Positions 35,301 to 42,875 of a stretch of DNA of 64,000 bases are shown here, piece by piece; position 1 is the stretch's first letter, and every line of letters starts with the position of its first letter. Both the position numbers and the translations under genes were made by a program. The stretch spans positions 62,001-126,000 of the forward strand of contig JALHOF010000013.1 of assembly GCA_022843145.1 (NCBI GenBank), written 5' to 3'. Origin of the DNA: Hyphomicrobium sp. (GTDB lineage: Bacteria > Pseudomonadota > Alphaproteobacteria > Rhizobiales > Hyphomicrobiaceae). The notes beneath the pieces were generated by a model. The model saw only the letters and a list, made by a program, of their open reading frames with translations. It did no database searches and had not been told where the DNA came from.

Positions 35301-36536
35301 ATGATGGCGAACGGTTTGAACAGGCTCACGGCGAGGGGTGTTGCGAACCTCCAGGCGAAGGGACGGCATGCCGATGGCGGCGGCCTTTACCTCCAGATCG
35401 ACGGCAATGGCAGCAAGCAATGGACGTTCCGGTTTCAGATCGCTGGTCGGCGCTCCGAGATGGGGCTTGGCGGTCTCGATGCGGTGTCGCTGGCCGACGC
35501 ACGCAAGACTGCGGCGAGGTTCCGGGCGGAAGTAGCCAACGGTCGCAATCCGCTTGAGCTTCGGCGCGAGGCGCAGGCAGCCGAGCGGGCGGCGGCGGAA
35601 GCGGCCGCCGGTGTCACGGGGCGCACATTTCGCGAGGTAGCTGACGCGACGATAGCCGCGCTGGAAAGCAGTTGGCGGAACGAGAAACACCGGGCGCAGT
35701 GGCGCGCTACGCTTGCCACCTATGCGGACCGTCTGATGGAAATGGACGTTGCCGACATCAAGACCGAACACGTTCTGACGTGCCTACAACCTATTTGGAC
35801 TATCAAATCGGAAACAGCTTCGCGGCTGCGGGGGCGAATTGAATCGGTGTTGAACGCAGCCCGGGCGCGTGGCCTCATCCCGGAAGAGCGCGCCAATCCG
35901 GCCCGTTGGCGCGGCCACCTCGACCACCTGCTTCCTCGGCGCACGAAGTTGTCGCGCGGCCATCACGCGGCGTTGCCGTGGCAAGAGGCGCCCGCATTCA
36001 TGCAGCGCCTTGGCGAGCGCGACGCTTTGGCGGCACGAGCGCTGGAGTTCGCCATTCTGACCGCCGCGCGGTCGGGTGAGGTCCGGGGGATGCGCTGGGA
36101 TGAAATCGACTTCGACGCCAAGGTCTGGATCGTGCCGGCCCAGCGCATGAAGGCAGCGCGCGAGCACCGCGTTCCTCTATCCAGCCCTGCACTTGAATTG
36201 CTGAAAGCGCTGGGCGAGCCGACGCTCGGCGAACTCGCATTCCCGAACTCGAAGGGGCAGCCCATGTCCGATATGGTGTTCAAGGCGCTGTTCGAGCGCA
36301 TGACCATGCCCGGCATCACGACGCACGGCTTCCGCTCGACATTCCGCGACTGGGCAGGCGATGCCACGAGCTTCGCGCGTGAGGACATTGAAGCGGCCCT
36401 CGCACATCGGCTCAAGGACAAGGCCGAAGCCGCTTATCGGCGTGGCGACGCGCTCGAAAAGCGGCGGGCGCTGATGGAAGCCTGGGCGAGTTTCCTTGAG
36501 AAGCGCGCGGATAATGTGGTCGCGTTCGGCCGATGA
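35301..36536 (+). CDS. Tyrosine recombinase / P4-type island integrase
   Basis: A 411-residue integrase. The N-terminal arm-binding domain reads LTARGVANLQAKGRHADGGG and QWTFRFQIAGRRSEMGLGGL. The catalytic domain has Arg in TAARSGEVRGMRWDEID, His-x-x-Arg in THGFRSTFRDWAGD, His in ALAHRLKDKAEAAYRR and the Tyr nucleophile in that same stretch. It lies at the left island end next to attL and the arm repeats, so it is the enzyme that moved the island. ATG 35301 and 35304 are both possible. Confidence 0.93.
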   Translation: MMANGLNRLTARGVANLQAKGRHADGGGLYLQIDGNGSKQWTFRFQIAGRRSEMGLGGLDAVSLADARKTAARFRAEVANGRNPLELRREAQAAERAAAEAAAGVTGRTFREVADATIAALESSWRNEKHRAQWRATLATYADRLMEMDVADIKTEHVLTCLQPIWTIKSETASRLRGRIESVLNAARARGLIPEERANPARWRGHLDHLLPRRTKLSRGHHAALPWQEAPAFMQRLGERDALAARALEFAILTAARSGEVRGMRWDEIDFDAKVWIVPAQRMKAAREHRVPLSSPALELLKALGEPTLGELAFPNSKGQPMSDMVFKALFERMTMPGITTHGFRSTFRDWAGDATSFAREDIEAALAHRLKDKAEAAYRRGDALEKRRALMEAWASFLEKRADNVVAFGR

Positions 36537-36600
36537 CAGGCTCGTCTCCGCATTAACGCGACGATCGCAAGGAGGCGCACACTGCGCGGCAGCTGATTGC

Positions 36601-36634
36601 CATAGTATACAAATCGGCTGATTTGTATACTATG
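36601..36634. promoter_or_regulatory. Perfect 15-bp-arm palindrome before the nucleotidyltransferase gene
   Basis: Arms CATAGTATACAAATC (36601-36615) and GATTTGTATACTATG (36620-36634) flank GGCT. It ends 5 bp before the ATG at 36640, so no Shine-Dalgarno fits between. TATACT boxes lie inside it. An autoregulatory operator overlapping a promoter, with a leaderless or near-leaderless mRNA, is the simplest reading. Its AT content stands out from the flanks. Confidence 0.6.
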
Positions 36635-36639
36635 CACCC

Positions 36640-37596
36640 ATGAAGCCGATTCCTCTGAACCTGCTGACCCTTTACGCCGATCTCGCCCAGCGCGTTGGCA
36701 TCGATACGGTGCCAGCGGCATCGGTCTCGCGACGCACGGTCGGCGGGCAGCGGCGCATCTATGCAACTCATCCAGGCGCAGTGCGGCGCCAAGTGTATCT
36801 CGGCACCGAAGGCGACGAGGCGGCCGAGGCAAAGTCCGCCGCACATCGACGAGCGGCGGACGGTGCGCGGGCGGCGCGTAAGACCGTCACGACACTGAAG
36901 CGCGCTGGGCTATCCGGTCCTGATCCGACAACGGGCCGCGTGCTGGCCGCAATCGCGGATGCCGGGTTGTTCGAGGCCGGCATGGTCCTCATCGGCACGG
37001 TTGCGTTCCAACTCTATCCGAATGTTATCGGGTTCCAGTTGTCGAGTGCCGCCCTGATGACTCAGGACATTGACTTGTCAGTCCTGCGTTTTGCGGCACC
37101 GCGTGCGGTTGACGGAGAGCCGCTTGAAGCAGTGCTGAAGCGGGCCGATCCGAGCTTCGCGGCGCTCATGAGCCGCACCGACACGCTGCCGAAGAAATTC
37201 CGCTCGGTTGCAACGCAACTCGAAGTCGACGTCGTGACGACGCCGGGGCGAAGCTTGGAGCCGGTCTTGCTCAAGTCGCTGCAATGCTCGGCGGAGCCGC
37301 TCGCCTACATGGATTACCTCATCGGCGAGGCGATCGCTGTTGTCGCGCTGCATGGCGCTGGCGTTCGAGTCCGAGTGCCGGCGCCGGAACGCTTCGCGGT
37401 CCACAAATTGATCCTTTCCCAGTTGCGCCCCGACCGATCGCCGAAGCGACTTAAAGATCTGCAACAGGCGCGCGAGTTGATCGAGGCCATGCGCGCGACC
37501 GACCCGGACTTGATCGACGGCGAGATCGCCGCCGCACGCGGGCGTGGCACGAAGTGGCGAAAGTTGATCGACGCCGCGCTGGGCAAGCCGGTCTAA
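36640..37596 (+). CDS. Nucleotidyltransferase-fold protein (GSU2403-like)
   Basis: A 318-residue protein. The N-terminal 100 residues are basic and may bind DNA (SVSRRTVGGQRRIYATHPG). The middle shows a nucleotidyltransferase core: GTVAFQLYPN, the D-x-D pair in MTQDIDLSVLRF and a third Asp in LEVDVVTTPG. A helical C-terminus follows (RFAVHKLILSQLRPDRSPKR). The family is related in fold to AbiEii-type toxins, but no antitoxin gene is adjacent. A role in defence or as a solitary toxin-like protein is inferred only from the island setting and the palindrome. Confidence 0.65.
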   Translation: MKPIPLNLLTLYADLAQRVGIDTVPAASVSRRTVGGQRRIYATHPGAVRRQVYLGTEGDEAAEAKSAAHRRAADGARAARKTVTTLKRAGLSGPDPTTGRVLAAIADAGLFEAGMVLIGTVAFQLYPNVIGFQLSSAALMTQDIDLSVLRFAAPRAVDGEPLEAVLKRADPSFAALMSRTDTLPKKFRSVATQLEVDVVTTPGRSLEPVLLKSLQCSAEPLAYMDYLIGEAIAVVALHGAGVRVRVPAPERFAVHKLILSQLRPDRSPKRLKDLQQARELIEAMRATDPDLIDGEIAAARGRGTKWRKLIDAALGKPV

Positions 37597-37698
37597 GTCG
37601 ATCGGGATTGCTGCAGCTCTCCAGCGGCCTGGGCGAGCTTCGCCGGAAGGCGAGCGGGTAATGTGGTGGCGATCTCAGCCCGTGGATAGGTCCTGTCA

Positions 37699-38862
37699 TA
37701 CCGTCGAGCCTAATGAGTGACCTGCAGTATCCAGGGATATGACGCGAGCAGGGTCAACCTTCCGGTTTCGGCGGCGAGGCGGTTCCATGCCGTGACGGCG
37801 GCCTCGACGATGGCATCGTAATCGGCGAGCAAGCGGTGCGATAGGAAGCGCTGCTTGAGGTAGAGCCAGATGCGCTCGACCGGATTGAGCTCGGGCGAGT
37901 AGGGCGGCAGCGGCACGAGCGTGATGTTGTCCGGCACGAGCAAGCCATTGGAGCCGTGCCATCCCGCCTGGTCGAGCACCATCGCGACGTGCTCGTCGTC
38001 GCCGATCGTCGCGGCAAAGCGATCGAGGAATAGCTGCATCGCTTCCGTATTCACGTATGGCAGCACGAGCGCGAAGGCGTTGTCGGTGCCGGGCTCGACG
38101 GCCGCGAAGATGTAGGCGAACGTGAAGCGCCGGTCGCAGAGCCCGGGCGGTCGCTCGCCGCGCTTCCACCACACGTGGGCCGTGCACCCCTTCTGGCCGA
38201 TGCGCGCTTCGTCCTGGAAGAACAGGCGCACGCGCCTGCCCGTCCGTCTGCTGATTTTACGCAGGATGGCCGGGGCTCTTTTTGAAGGCCGCTTGTGCGG
38301 CCGGGTCCTTCATCGGGTGGCTGGGCCGCGTTTTCTGGCGCGACAGCCCGAGCCGCCTGAGCACGCGGCTCATCTAGGACGGGTGGAACGACTTGCCGAA
38401 CCGCTGTTGGCAGATCGCCGCTAGATCCTCCCGCGTGTAGGTCGAGATGCCGGTCGTCTCTGGATCGGAGCCCGCGAGCACGATCTCCAGCAACTCGGCT
38501 TGTTCCTCCGCCGTAAGGCGCGGCGGGCGGCCGGCGCCCGAGCGATCGCAAAGCCCGTCGAGCCCGTGCACGTTGTAGCGCAGCACCCAGTCGCGGAGCG
38601 TCTGCCGGTCCATTCCAGCAGAGCGGGCGGCATCCTCGCGGCTCATGCCGTCGAGCGCATTGGCAATCGCCAGAATGCGCCGCGCGAGCATTACTCGCGC
38701 CCTTCGCCTCACGCCGCAACACCGTCGGCGTCCGGTCTTTCCTGATCTCGAGTGCGGCCATCGATCCCTCGTCGCGAATCTGCTCACGACTATGGAATCA
38801 CGGCCGACCGCCTTGCGGAATCGCATCAGAGCAACAGGAGTCGGTTATTCCGCTCGACGGTA
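37699..38862 (-). mobile_element. IS630-family insertion sequence, decayed
   Basis: The element is flanked by TA dinucleotides (37699-37700 and 38861-38862), the IS630 target duplication, and has terminal inverted repeats CCGTCGAGC (37701-37709) and GCTCGACGG (38852-38860). Length 1164 bp including both TAs is normal for the family. Its transposase is broken. It lies inside the island, just past the stop codon of the GIY-YIG gene. Confidence 0.88.
37710..38761 (-). pseudogene. IS630-family transposase, multiply disrupted
   Basis: Reading right to left: start MAALEIRKDRTPTVLRREAK in one frame; a frameshift near 38700 to ARRILAIANALDGMSREDAA and the HTH half; a TAG at 38374-38376 where Trp would be expected (after SFHPS); then MSRVLRRLGLSRQKTRPSHP to a TAA near 38260; and another frame for the DDE half RLFFQDEARIGQKGC, LDQAGWHG and PPYSPELNPVERIW. 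At least two frameshifts and one nonsense change, so it is inactive. The catalytic Asp-Asp-Glu triad itself is still readable. Confidence 0.85.
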
Positions 38863-39300
38863 TCAGTCTCGAATGGGACTAAGCGCCACATTCCTGGGAT
38901 CGAAACTGAATCTTGTGATGGATTGGTCTTTGATGCGCGCAACGGCTTCATCGATGACATGCAGCGGGACCAGAAACCATTCGCGCGGCTTCACAGTGCG
39001 GCCGAAGCGATCCGGTATCTCGACATCGAGCCGCGCTGCCGAGAAGAAGCGGTGCAGAAGTGCCTCCAACTTTGCACGGTTGATATTGATGAGCCGATAT
39101 GTGGCGACGATCTCGACATCGGCAAAAAGGAATGTCGGATCGGCCTTGGCGTTGGAGACGCGGGCCGAAACCTCCCCACCCGTGACGCCGATCTTGTGAA
39201 TGAGATCGCGATGCTGCTCAAAAATCGTGTGCTTAGAGAAACTTCGCAGCACGTAAATAATGCCGGTCTCGGAGCCCTTGACCGGCAGATCATTCGTCAT
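38863..39300 (-). CDS. GIY-YIG nuclease family protein
   Basis: A 145-residue protein with a T5orf172/MUG113-type GIY-YIG core. GIIYVLRSFSKHTI carries the two beta-strand motif, HKIGVTGGEVSARVSNAKAD the helix with catalytic Arg, ATYRLININRAKLEALLHRF the helix with Glu, and GRTVKPREWFLVPLHVIDEA the end. The start at 39300 overlaps the upstream acidic gene by 11 bp in another frame. As far as I recall, close relatives often join the two parts in one chain, so this may be a split gene. It is the last gene of the methylase-helicase operon and the likely nuclease. The IS630 copy begins right after its TGA, leaving it intact. Confidence 0.75.
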   Translation of the reverse strand: MTNDLPVKGSETGIIYVLRSFSKHTIFEQHRDLIHKIGVTGGEVSARVSNAKADPTFLFADVEIVATYRLININRAKLEALLHRFFSAARLDVEIPDRFGRTVKPREWFLVPLHVIDEAVARIKDQSITRFSFDPRNVALSPIRD

Positions 39301-40075
39301 CGCCAACCTCGGTGAACAGCGGTCCCGCCAACGGATCGGTAATTCTTCGTCCCGCTTCGTCACGATGCAGAGCTCGCTGCAATGAGCGCAGCAAGATATC
39401 ACTCTCCGTGCCGTTGTCGTAGATCACGCGCAAGCGGCTGTCGCGACGATCGTACTCGGTCTCGAACTCCTTGCCTACGTCGGCGATGTAGGCCATCTGA
39501 CCATTTATGATAAAGAACTCGCCCTGCTTGATGCCGGCCATCCTGGCGTAGCGGCGCGTCCTGCGCAGACCGCTTTTCAGATCCTCGCGAATGGCATGAA
39601 ACAACGGCTCGAAGAGCTCGAAGTCTTCACACTTCGTTCGCTCGCCGATTTCCTCGGCAGCGCGCACCTCAGCTCGCGGCTTGACGTGCTTGAGTTTGGT
39701 CACATCCTCGGCGGCATCGTCGTCGCCGTCCATTTCCAATTCGTCGAGCAGAGCTTCATCATCGAGCTCCTCCTCGTCTTCCACATCACGATCCGTCGCT
39801 GGGCCAAGCAGGCCATGCTTATCGAGTGGCTCCAGCAGAGGGCGGAAGCGCGCCAATGCCCTGAGTCGATCTAACCGGACCGCATATAACCGCTCGAAGA
39901 TGTCACGGCCTTCTCCGTGCTCGGGAGGGCGGGAGTGCTCATCGACGAACTTCACGATCTCCTCAAAGCCTGCAATTACACGCGCTTCCTCGTGCGTGCG
40001 TCCGCCGGCGACGGGTTTGTCGTCGTCGAGTTCCAGCTCACGGGCCAGTTCGTCGAGATCGTCCTCGTCACTCAT
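39290..40075 (-). CDS. Acidic protein fused or coupled to the GIY-YIG nuclease
   Basis: A 261-residue protein rich in Asp and Glu: MSDEDDLDELARELELDDD at the start and VEDEEELDDEALLDELEMD in the middle. Between them is a conserved-looking helix region (GRDIFERLYAVRLDRLRALA). The second half is globular (EEIGERTKCEDFELFEPLFH, GEFFIINGQMAYIADVGKEF, RLRVIYDNGTESDILLRSLQ, with a beta-rich end). The start overlaps the helicase stop by 8 bp and the end overlaps the GIY-YIG start. The globular part probably regulates or positions the nuclease. No known domain name assigned. Confidence 0.65.
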   Translation of the reverse strand: MSDEDDLDELARELELDDDKPVAGGRTHEEARVIAGFEEIVKFVDEHSRPPEHGEGRDIFERLYAVRLDRLRALARFRPLLEPLDKHGLLGPATDRDVEDEEELDDEALLDELEMDGDDDAAEDVTKLKHVKPRAEVRAAEEIGERTKCEDFELFEPLFHAIREDLKSGLRRTRRYARMAGIKQGEFFIINGQMAYIADVGKEFETEYDRRDSRLRVIYDNGTESDILLRSLQRALHRDEAGRRITDPLAGPLFTEVGDDE

Positions 40076-42155
40076 CATAAGCACCTGCCGCCTTGTGCTT
40101 TCCGAAAGCCAACCGCCCCTCAGCCAGCCGCTTCTCCCAGGCATCGGTGGACGTGATGTCGGGCAGCCTACCACGCTCCTTCTTGAACTTCACCGCACGC
40201 ACCGCCAAGTCGCGCGCCTCTTCTGCCGGAATCGTCGTGCGCTTGGCCGCGATGGCCTCTTGGACCTGCTTCAAGATCTTGGGGTCCAACGTCTTTGAGA
40301 GAATGGCAAACGCGGGACCGAACGGATTGATGCGGTCGATCATATCGATATCGAGATCGCGCACGTTGACGAAGCGCCTAACGCCGTCGACGAACGCGGT
40401 GTTTGTGGTCGGCTCGTCGCTGCCGCCGCCTTCTCCTGGACCAGCCGTCGTCGTGCCGCCTTCTGCCGCTTTGCGTGCTTGTTGAACGAGGGTGAGCGCC
40501 GCCACGGCGCGCTGCCGGATTGCTTCACGGTCTGTCTCTGTCAAGTCGGGATACTTATCTTTGACGATATCGCCCATCTTGAGCTGGGTTAGCTCTTCAG
40601 GAACGGTGTCCTCGTCGAACAGCCCGCGTTCCAGCGTCCGTGTGTCCTGCACGAAGGCCGTTATGACCTCGTTGATATCCTCTTGGCAGATGCGAGCCGC
40701 TTCCGCGCTTTCAGGTTCGACAAGACCTTTGATCTCGATGTGAAACTGCCCCGTCGCCTCGTCAAAGCCAACGTTACTGCCGCCCGGCTTATAATCCTCG
40801 CCGTAATCATAACCGTCTAGCCGATTGTCGTCAGTGTTGCGCGGCGTGAAGTTGAAGCGTGGTGCCAACACCTGCTCCATGAGCAAGCTTGCGGCGATGG
40901 CCTTCAGTGTGTCGTTTACGGCATCGACGACAGCATCCTCGGCGGCATCCGGTTCAGCGATGAGGTTCGTGAAGCGCGCCGTGGGTTTGCCGGGAGCATC
41001 ACGGGTGGCGCGGCCGATGATCTGGATAATCTCGGTCAGGCTGTTGCGATAGCCGATGGTGAGGGCGTGCTCACACCAGATCCAGTCGAAGCCTTCCTTC
41101 GCCATACCCAAAGCGATGATGATGTCGACGTGGTCGCGATTGTTCTTCTGCGCCGGGTCCTTCAGAGCCGCGATAGTCTTGGCCTGGCGTGCGGGATCAA
41201 CAAGATCGGCGATGCGCAGGAAGCGGCCATCCGGGCGCTGGACAAGATGAAAGCCCGTCACAGGGTCTTCCCCTTTCCAGGTGCCGAGCGAATGCATGAT
41301 TTCTTCGGTCTCGCGAAGCTTGTCGCCTAAGCTCTCGCGCGAGTTCACGTTCGGGATATGAACGATGGTCTTCTTGTCGGGATCAAGCACCTCGTGGACG
41401 GCATCAGTGTAGCGGCCGGAGTAGAAGTAATAGCCGAGGTCCAACTGCTTCAGGTGCTCATAGCCATTGAGCTGCTCATAATACGTATAGGTGACCGTCT
41501 GGAACTTGATCTCGTCTTCGGCGGCGAGCACAGGCACGGCATCACCGCGAAAGTATGATCCGGTCATCGCAACGATGTGAACGTTGTCGCGAGCCATCAG
41601 CTGGCCAAGCTGCGTGCCAAGCACATTGTCGCCGCTGGCTGAGACGTGATGGAACTCGTCAATCGCTATAAGACGGCCATCGAAAGCCTCGATGCCAAGC
41701 TCTTCGACGGCTAAGCGAAACGTCGCGTGGGTGCAGACAAGCGTCTTGTCGGTCGATACCAGGAATTCCCCGACAGCCTTGACCTTCGATTTTGCAACGC
41801 GCACGTCGTCGGCGCCTGGGGCGTTGCACAGGTTCCACTGCGGCTCGACTTTCCAATCATAGAAGTAGCCGAACTTACTCAGCGGCTCGTCAGCGAAACT
41901 ACCACCGATCGAACGTTCCGGCACCACGATGATCGCCTGCTTGATGCCCTGGTTGTTGAGCTTGTCGAGCGCGATGAACATGAGCGCGCGGGACTTGCCC
42001 GATGCCGGCGGCGACTTGATCAGAAGGTACTGCTCTCCGCGCTTGGCGTAGGCGCGCTCCTGCATGGTGCGCATGCCGAATTCGTTTGCCGTCGTCGAGG
42101 CGCCCGTCTGGCCGTACTTAACAGTTACGGAGGGCGGTGTGATCTTGGCGGTCAT
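40068..42155 (-). CDS. SF2 DEAD/DEAH-type helicase (type III Res-like)
   Basis: A 695-residue helicase/translocase. Motif I is SPPASGKS at 48-55, motif II DEFH at 166-169 (a variant of DEAH), motif III TGS at 198-200 and motif VI QIIGRATRDA at 378-387; also IIIALGMAKEGFDWIWCEHA. No nuclease motif is seen in the chain. The long C-terminal part has an acidic helix-rich region and a Gly/Thr linker near GGTTTAGPGEGGGSDEP. The start at 42155 is used; the frame opens further up without support. It shares an operon with a DNA methyltransferase and GIY-YIG protein, so it is inferred to be the motor of a restriction or defence system. Confidence 0.82.
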   Translation of the reverse strand: MTAKITPPSVTVKYGQTGASTTANEFGMRTMQERAYAKRGEQYLLIKSPPASGKSRALMFIALDKLNNQGIKQAIIVVPERSIGGSFADEPLSKFGYFYDWKVEPQWNLCNAPGADDVRVAKSKVKAVGEFLVSTDKTLVCTHATFRLAVEELGIEAFDGRLIAIDEFHHVSASGDNVLGTQLGQLMARDNVHIVAMTGSYFRGDAVPVLAAEDEIKFQTVTYTYYEQLNGYEHLKQLDLGYYFYSGRYTDAVHEVLDPDKKTIVHIPNVNSRESLGDKLRETEEIMHSLGTWKGEDPVTGFHLVQRPDGRFLRIADLVDPARQAKTIAALKDPAQKNNRDHVDIIIALGMAKEGFDWIWCEHALTIGYRNSLTEIIQIIGRATRDAPGKPTARFTNLIAEPDAAEDAVVDAVNDTLKAIAASLLMEQVLAPRFNFTPRNTDDNRLDGYDYGEDYKPGGSNVGFDEATGQFHIEIKGLVEPESAEAARICQEDINEVITAFVQDTRTLERGLFDEDTVPEELTQLKMGDIVKDKYPDLTETDREAIRQRAVAALTLVQQARKAAEGGTTTAGPGEGGGSDEPTTNTAFVDGVRRFVNVRDLDIDMIDRINPFGPAFAILSKTLDPKILKQVQEAIAAKRTTIPAEEARDLAVRAVKFKKERGRLPDITSTDAWEKRLAEGRLAFGKHKAAGAYDE

Positions 42156-42189
42156 TGATGATTCCAAAGTTCGGCTCTGTCGGGCGTCG

Positions 42190-42588
42190 TCAAACCGTTT
42201 TGATTCGTTCCTCAATCATATCCCAAGTAATCCGAGAGCGGATCGCGCCACATTGGCGGGGAAAAGAGCCGCGCAGTTTCATAGCTTCGGCGGCAGCTTT
42301 TTTCACGACCTCGGTCGGAACACCGCTGGCCTCGCCGAGCCACAGCACCATCGCAGGGTTGCCGACCCGGTTATAAACGCTGCGGGCATCGACCTCCCAA
42401 TTGGCTCGTCCATAGAAGCCGGGACCGTCATATTCCTTGAGCCACCCGAGCCAGTGCTCGCGCTGGTTCTCATACCAGGCCCGTTGCAGCGAAGTTGTCG
42501 TCTCCGCGAGACGCGCCTCGAAGGCTTCCGTGACCGGTGCGGCGACTGGAAGCCGCAAGATGCGCTGACGTAGCTGTTTGGGAGTCAT
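42190..42588 (-). CDS. Conserved-looking small protein of unknown function
   Basis: A 132-residue soluble protein. Helical start TPKQLRQRILRLPVAAPVTE, then an aromatic stretch ENQREHWLGWLKEYDGPGFY and the block GNPAMVLWLGEASGVPTEVV. ATG 42588 overlaps the ASCH stop by ATGA and is preferred over 42603. No domain recognised. The fixed place between the ASCH gene and the helicase suggests a part in the same system. Confidence 0.6.
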   Translation of the reverse strand: MTPKQLRQRILRLPVAAPVTEAFEARLAETTTSLQRAWYENQREHWLGWLKEYDGPGFYGRANWEVDARSVYNRVGNPAMVLWLGEASGVPTEVVKKAAAEAMKLRGSFPRQCGAIRSRITWDMIEERIKTV

Positions 42589-42872
42589 GCGGGTCCGGTC
42601 CATCGCTTCAAAGTGAGAATCTTGCCGAGCTTGATCGCGTAAATGGCATCACCCTTCCGCGTCGTCTTGCGCACGCCTTTGAACTCCACTTCCATCTCCG
42701 GAACCTCCGGTCCATAACCATTGCGGAAGATGATGGTGTCATACTCGCGTCCCTCTAGCCGCGTGGCCCAGTAGTTCTTCTGCTCGCGGTACTCCTCCGT
42801 CTTCCGGCCGAGAGCAATTTCGTCGAAGTATTGACGCTCAAGTGTGAGGTGCAAGATGCGCTTCTCGCCCAT
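42585..42872 (-). CDS. ASCH-domain protein
   Basis: A 95-residue protein with the PUA-like ASCH fold: RILHLTLERQYFDEIALGRK, KTEEYREQKNYWATRLEGR, YDTIIFRNGYGPEVPEMEVE. ASCH proteins bind RNA or modified nucleobases; the aromatic/charged pocket residues (TEEYRE, the W after KNY) are kept. It starts 3 bp after the methyltransferase stop. A sensor or reader of nucleic acid in the island system is inferred. Confidence 0.8.
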   Translation of the reverse strand: MGEKRILHLTLERQYFDEIALGRKTEEYREQKNYWATRLEGREYDTIIFRNGYGPEVPEMEVEFKGVRKTTRKGDAIYAIKLGKILTLKRWTGPA

Positions 42873-42875
42873 GGA

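Noticed and set aside
38863-39300. GIY-YIG gene truncated by the IS630 insertion
   Set aside because: The stop codon at 38865-38863 lies outside the element and outside the TA duplication, so the gene ends naturally just before it.
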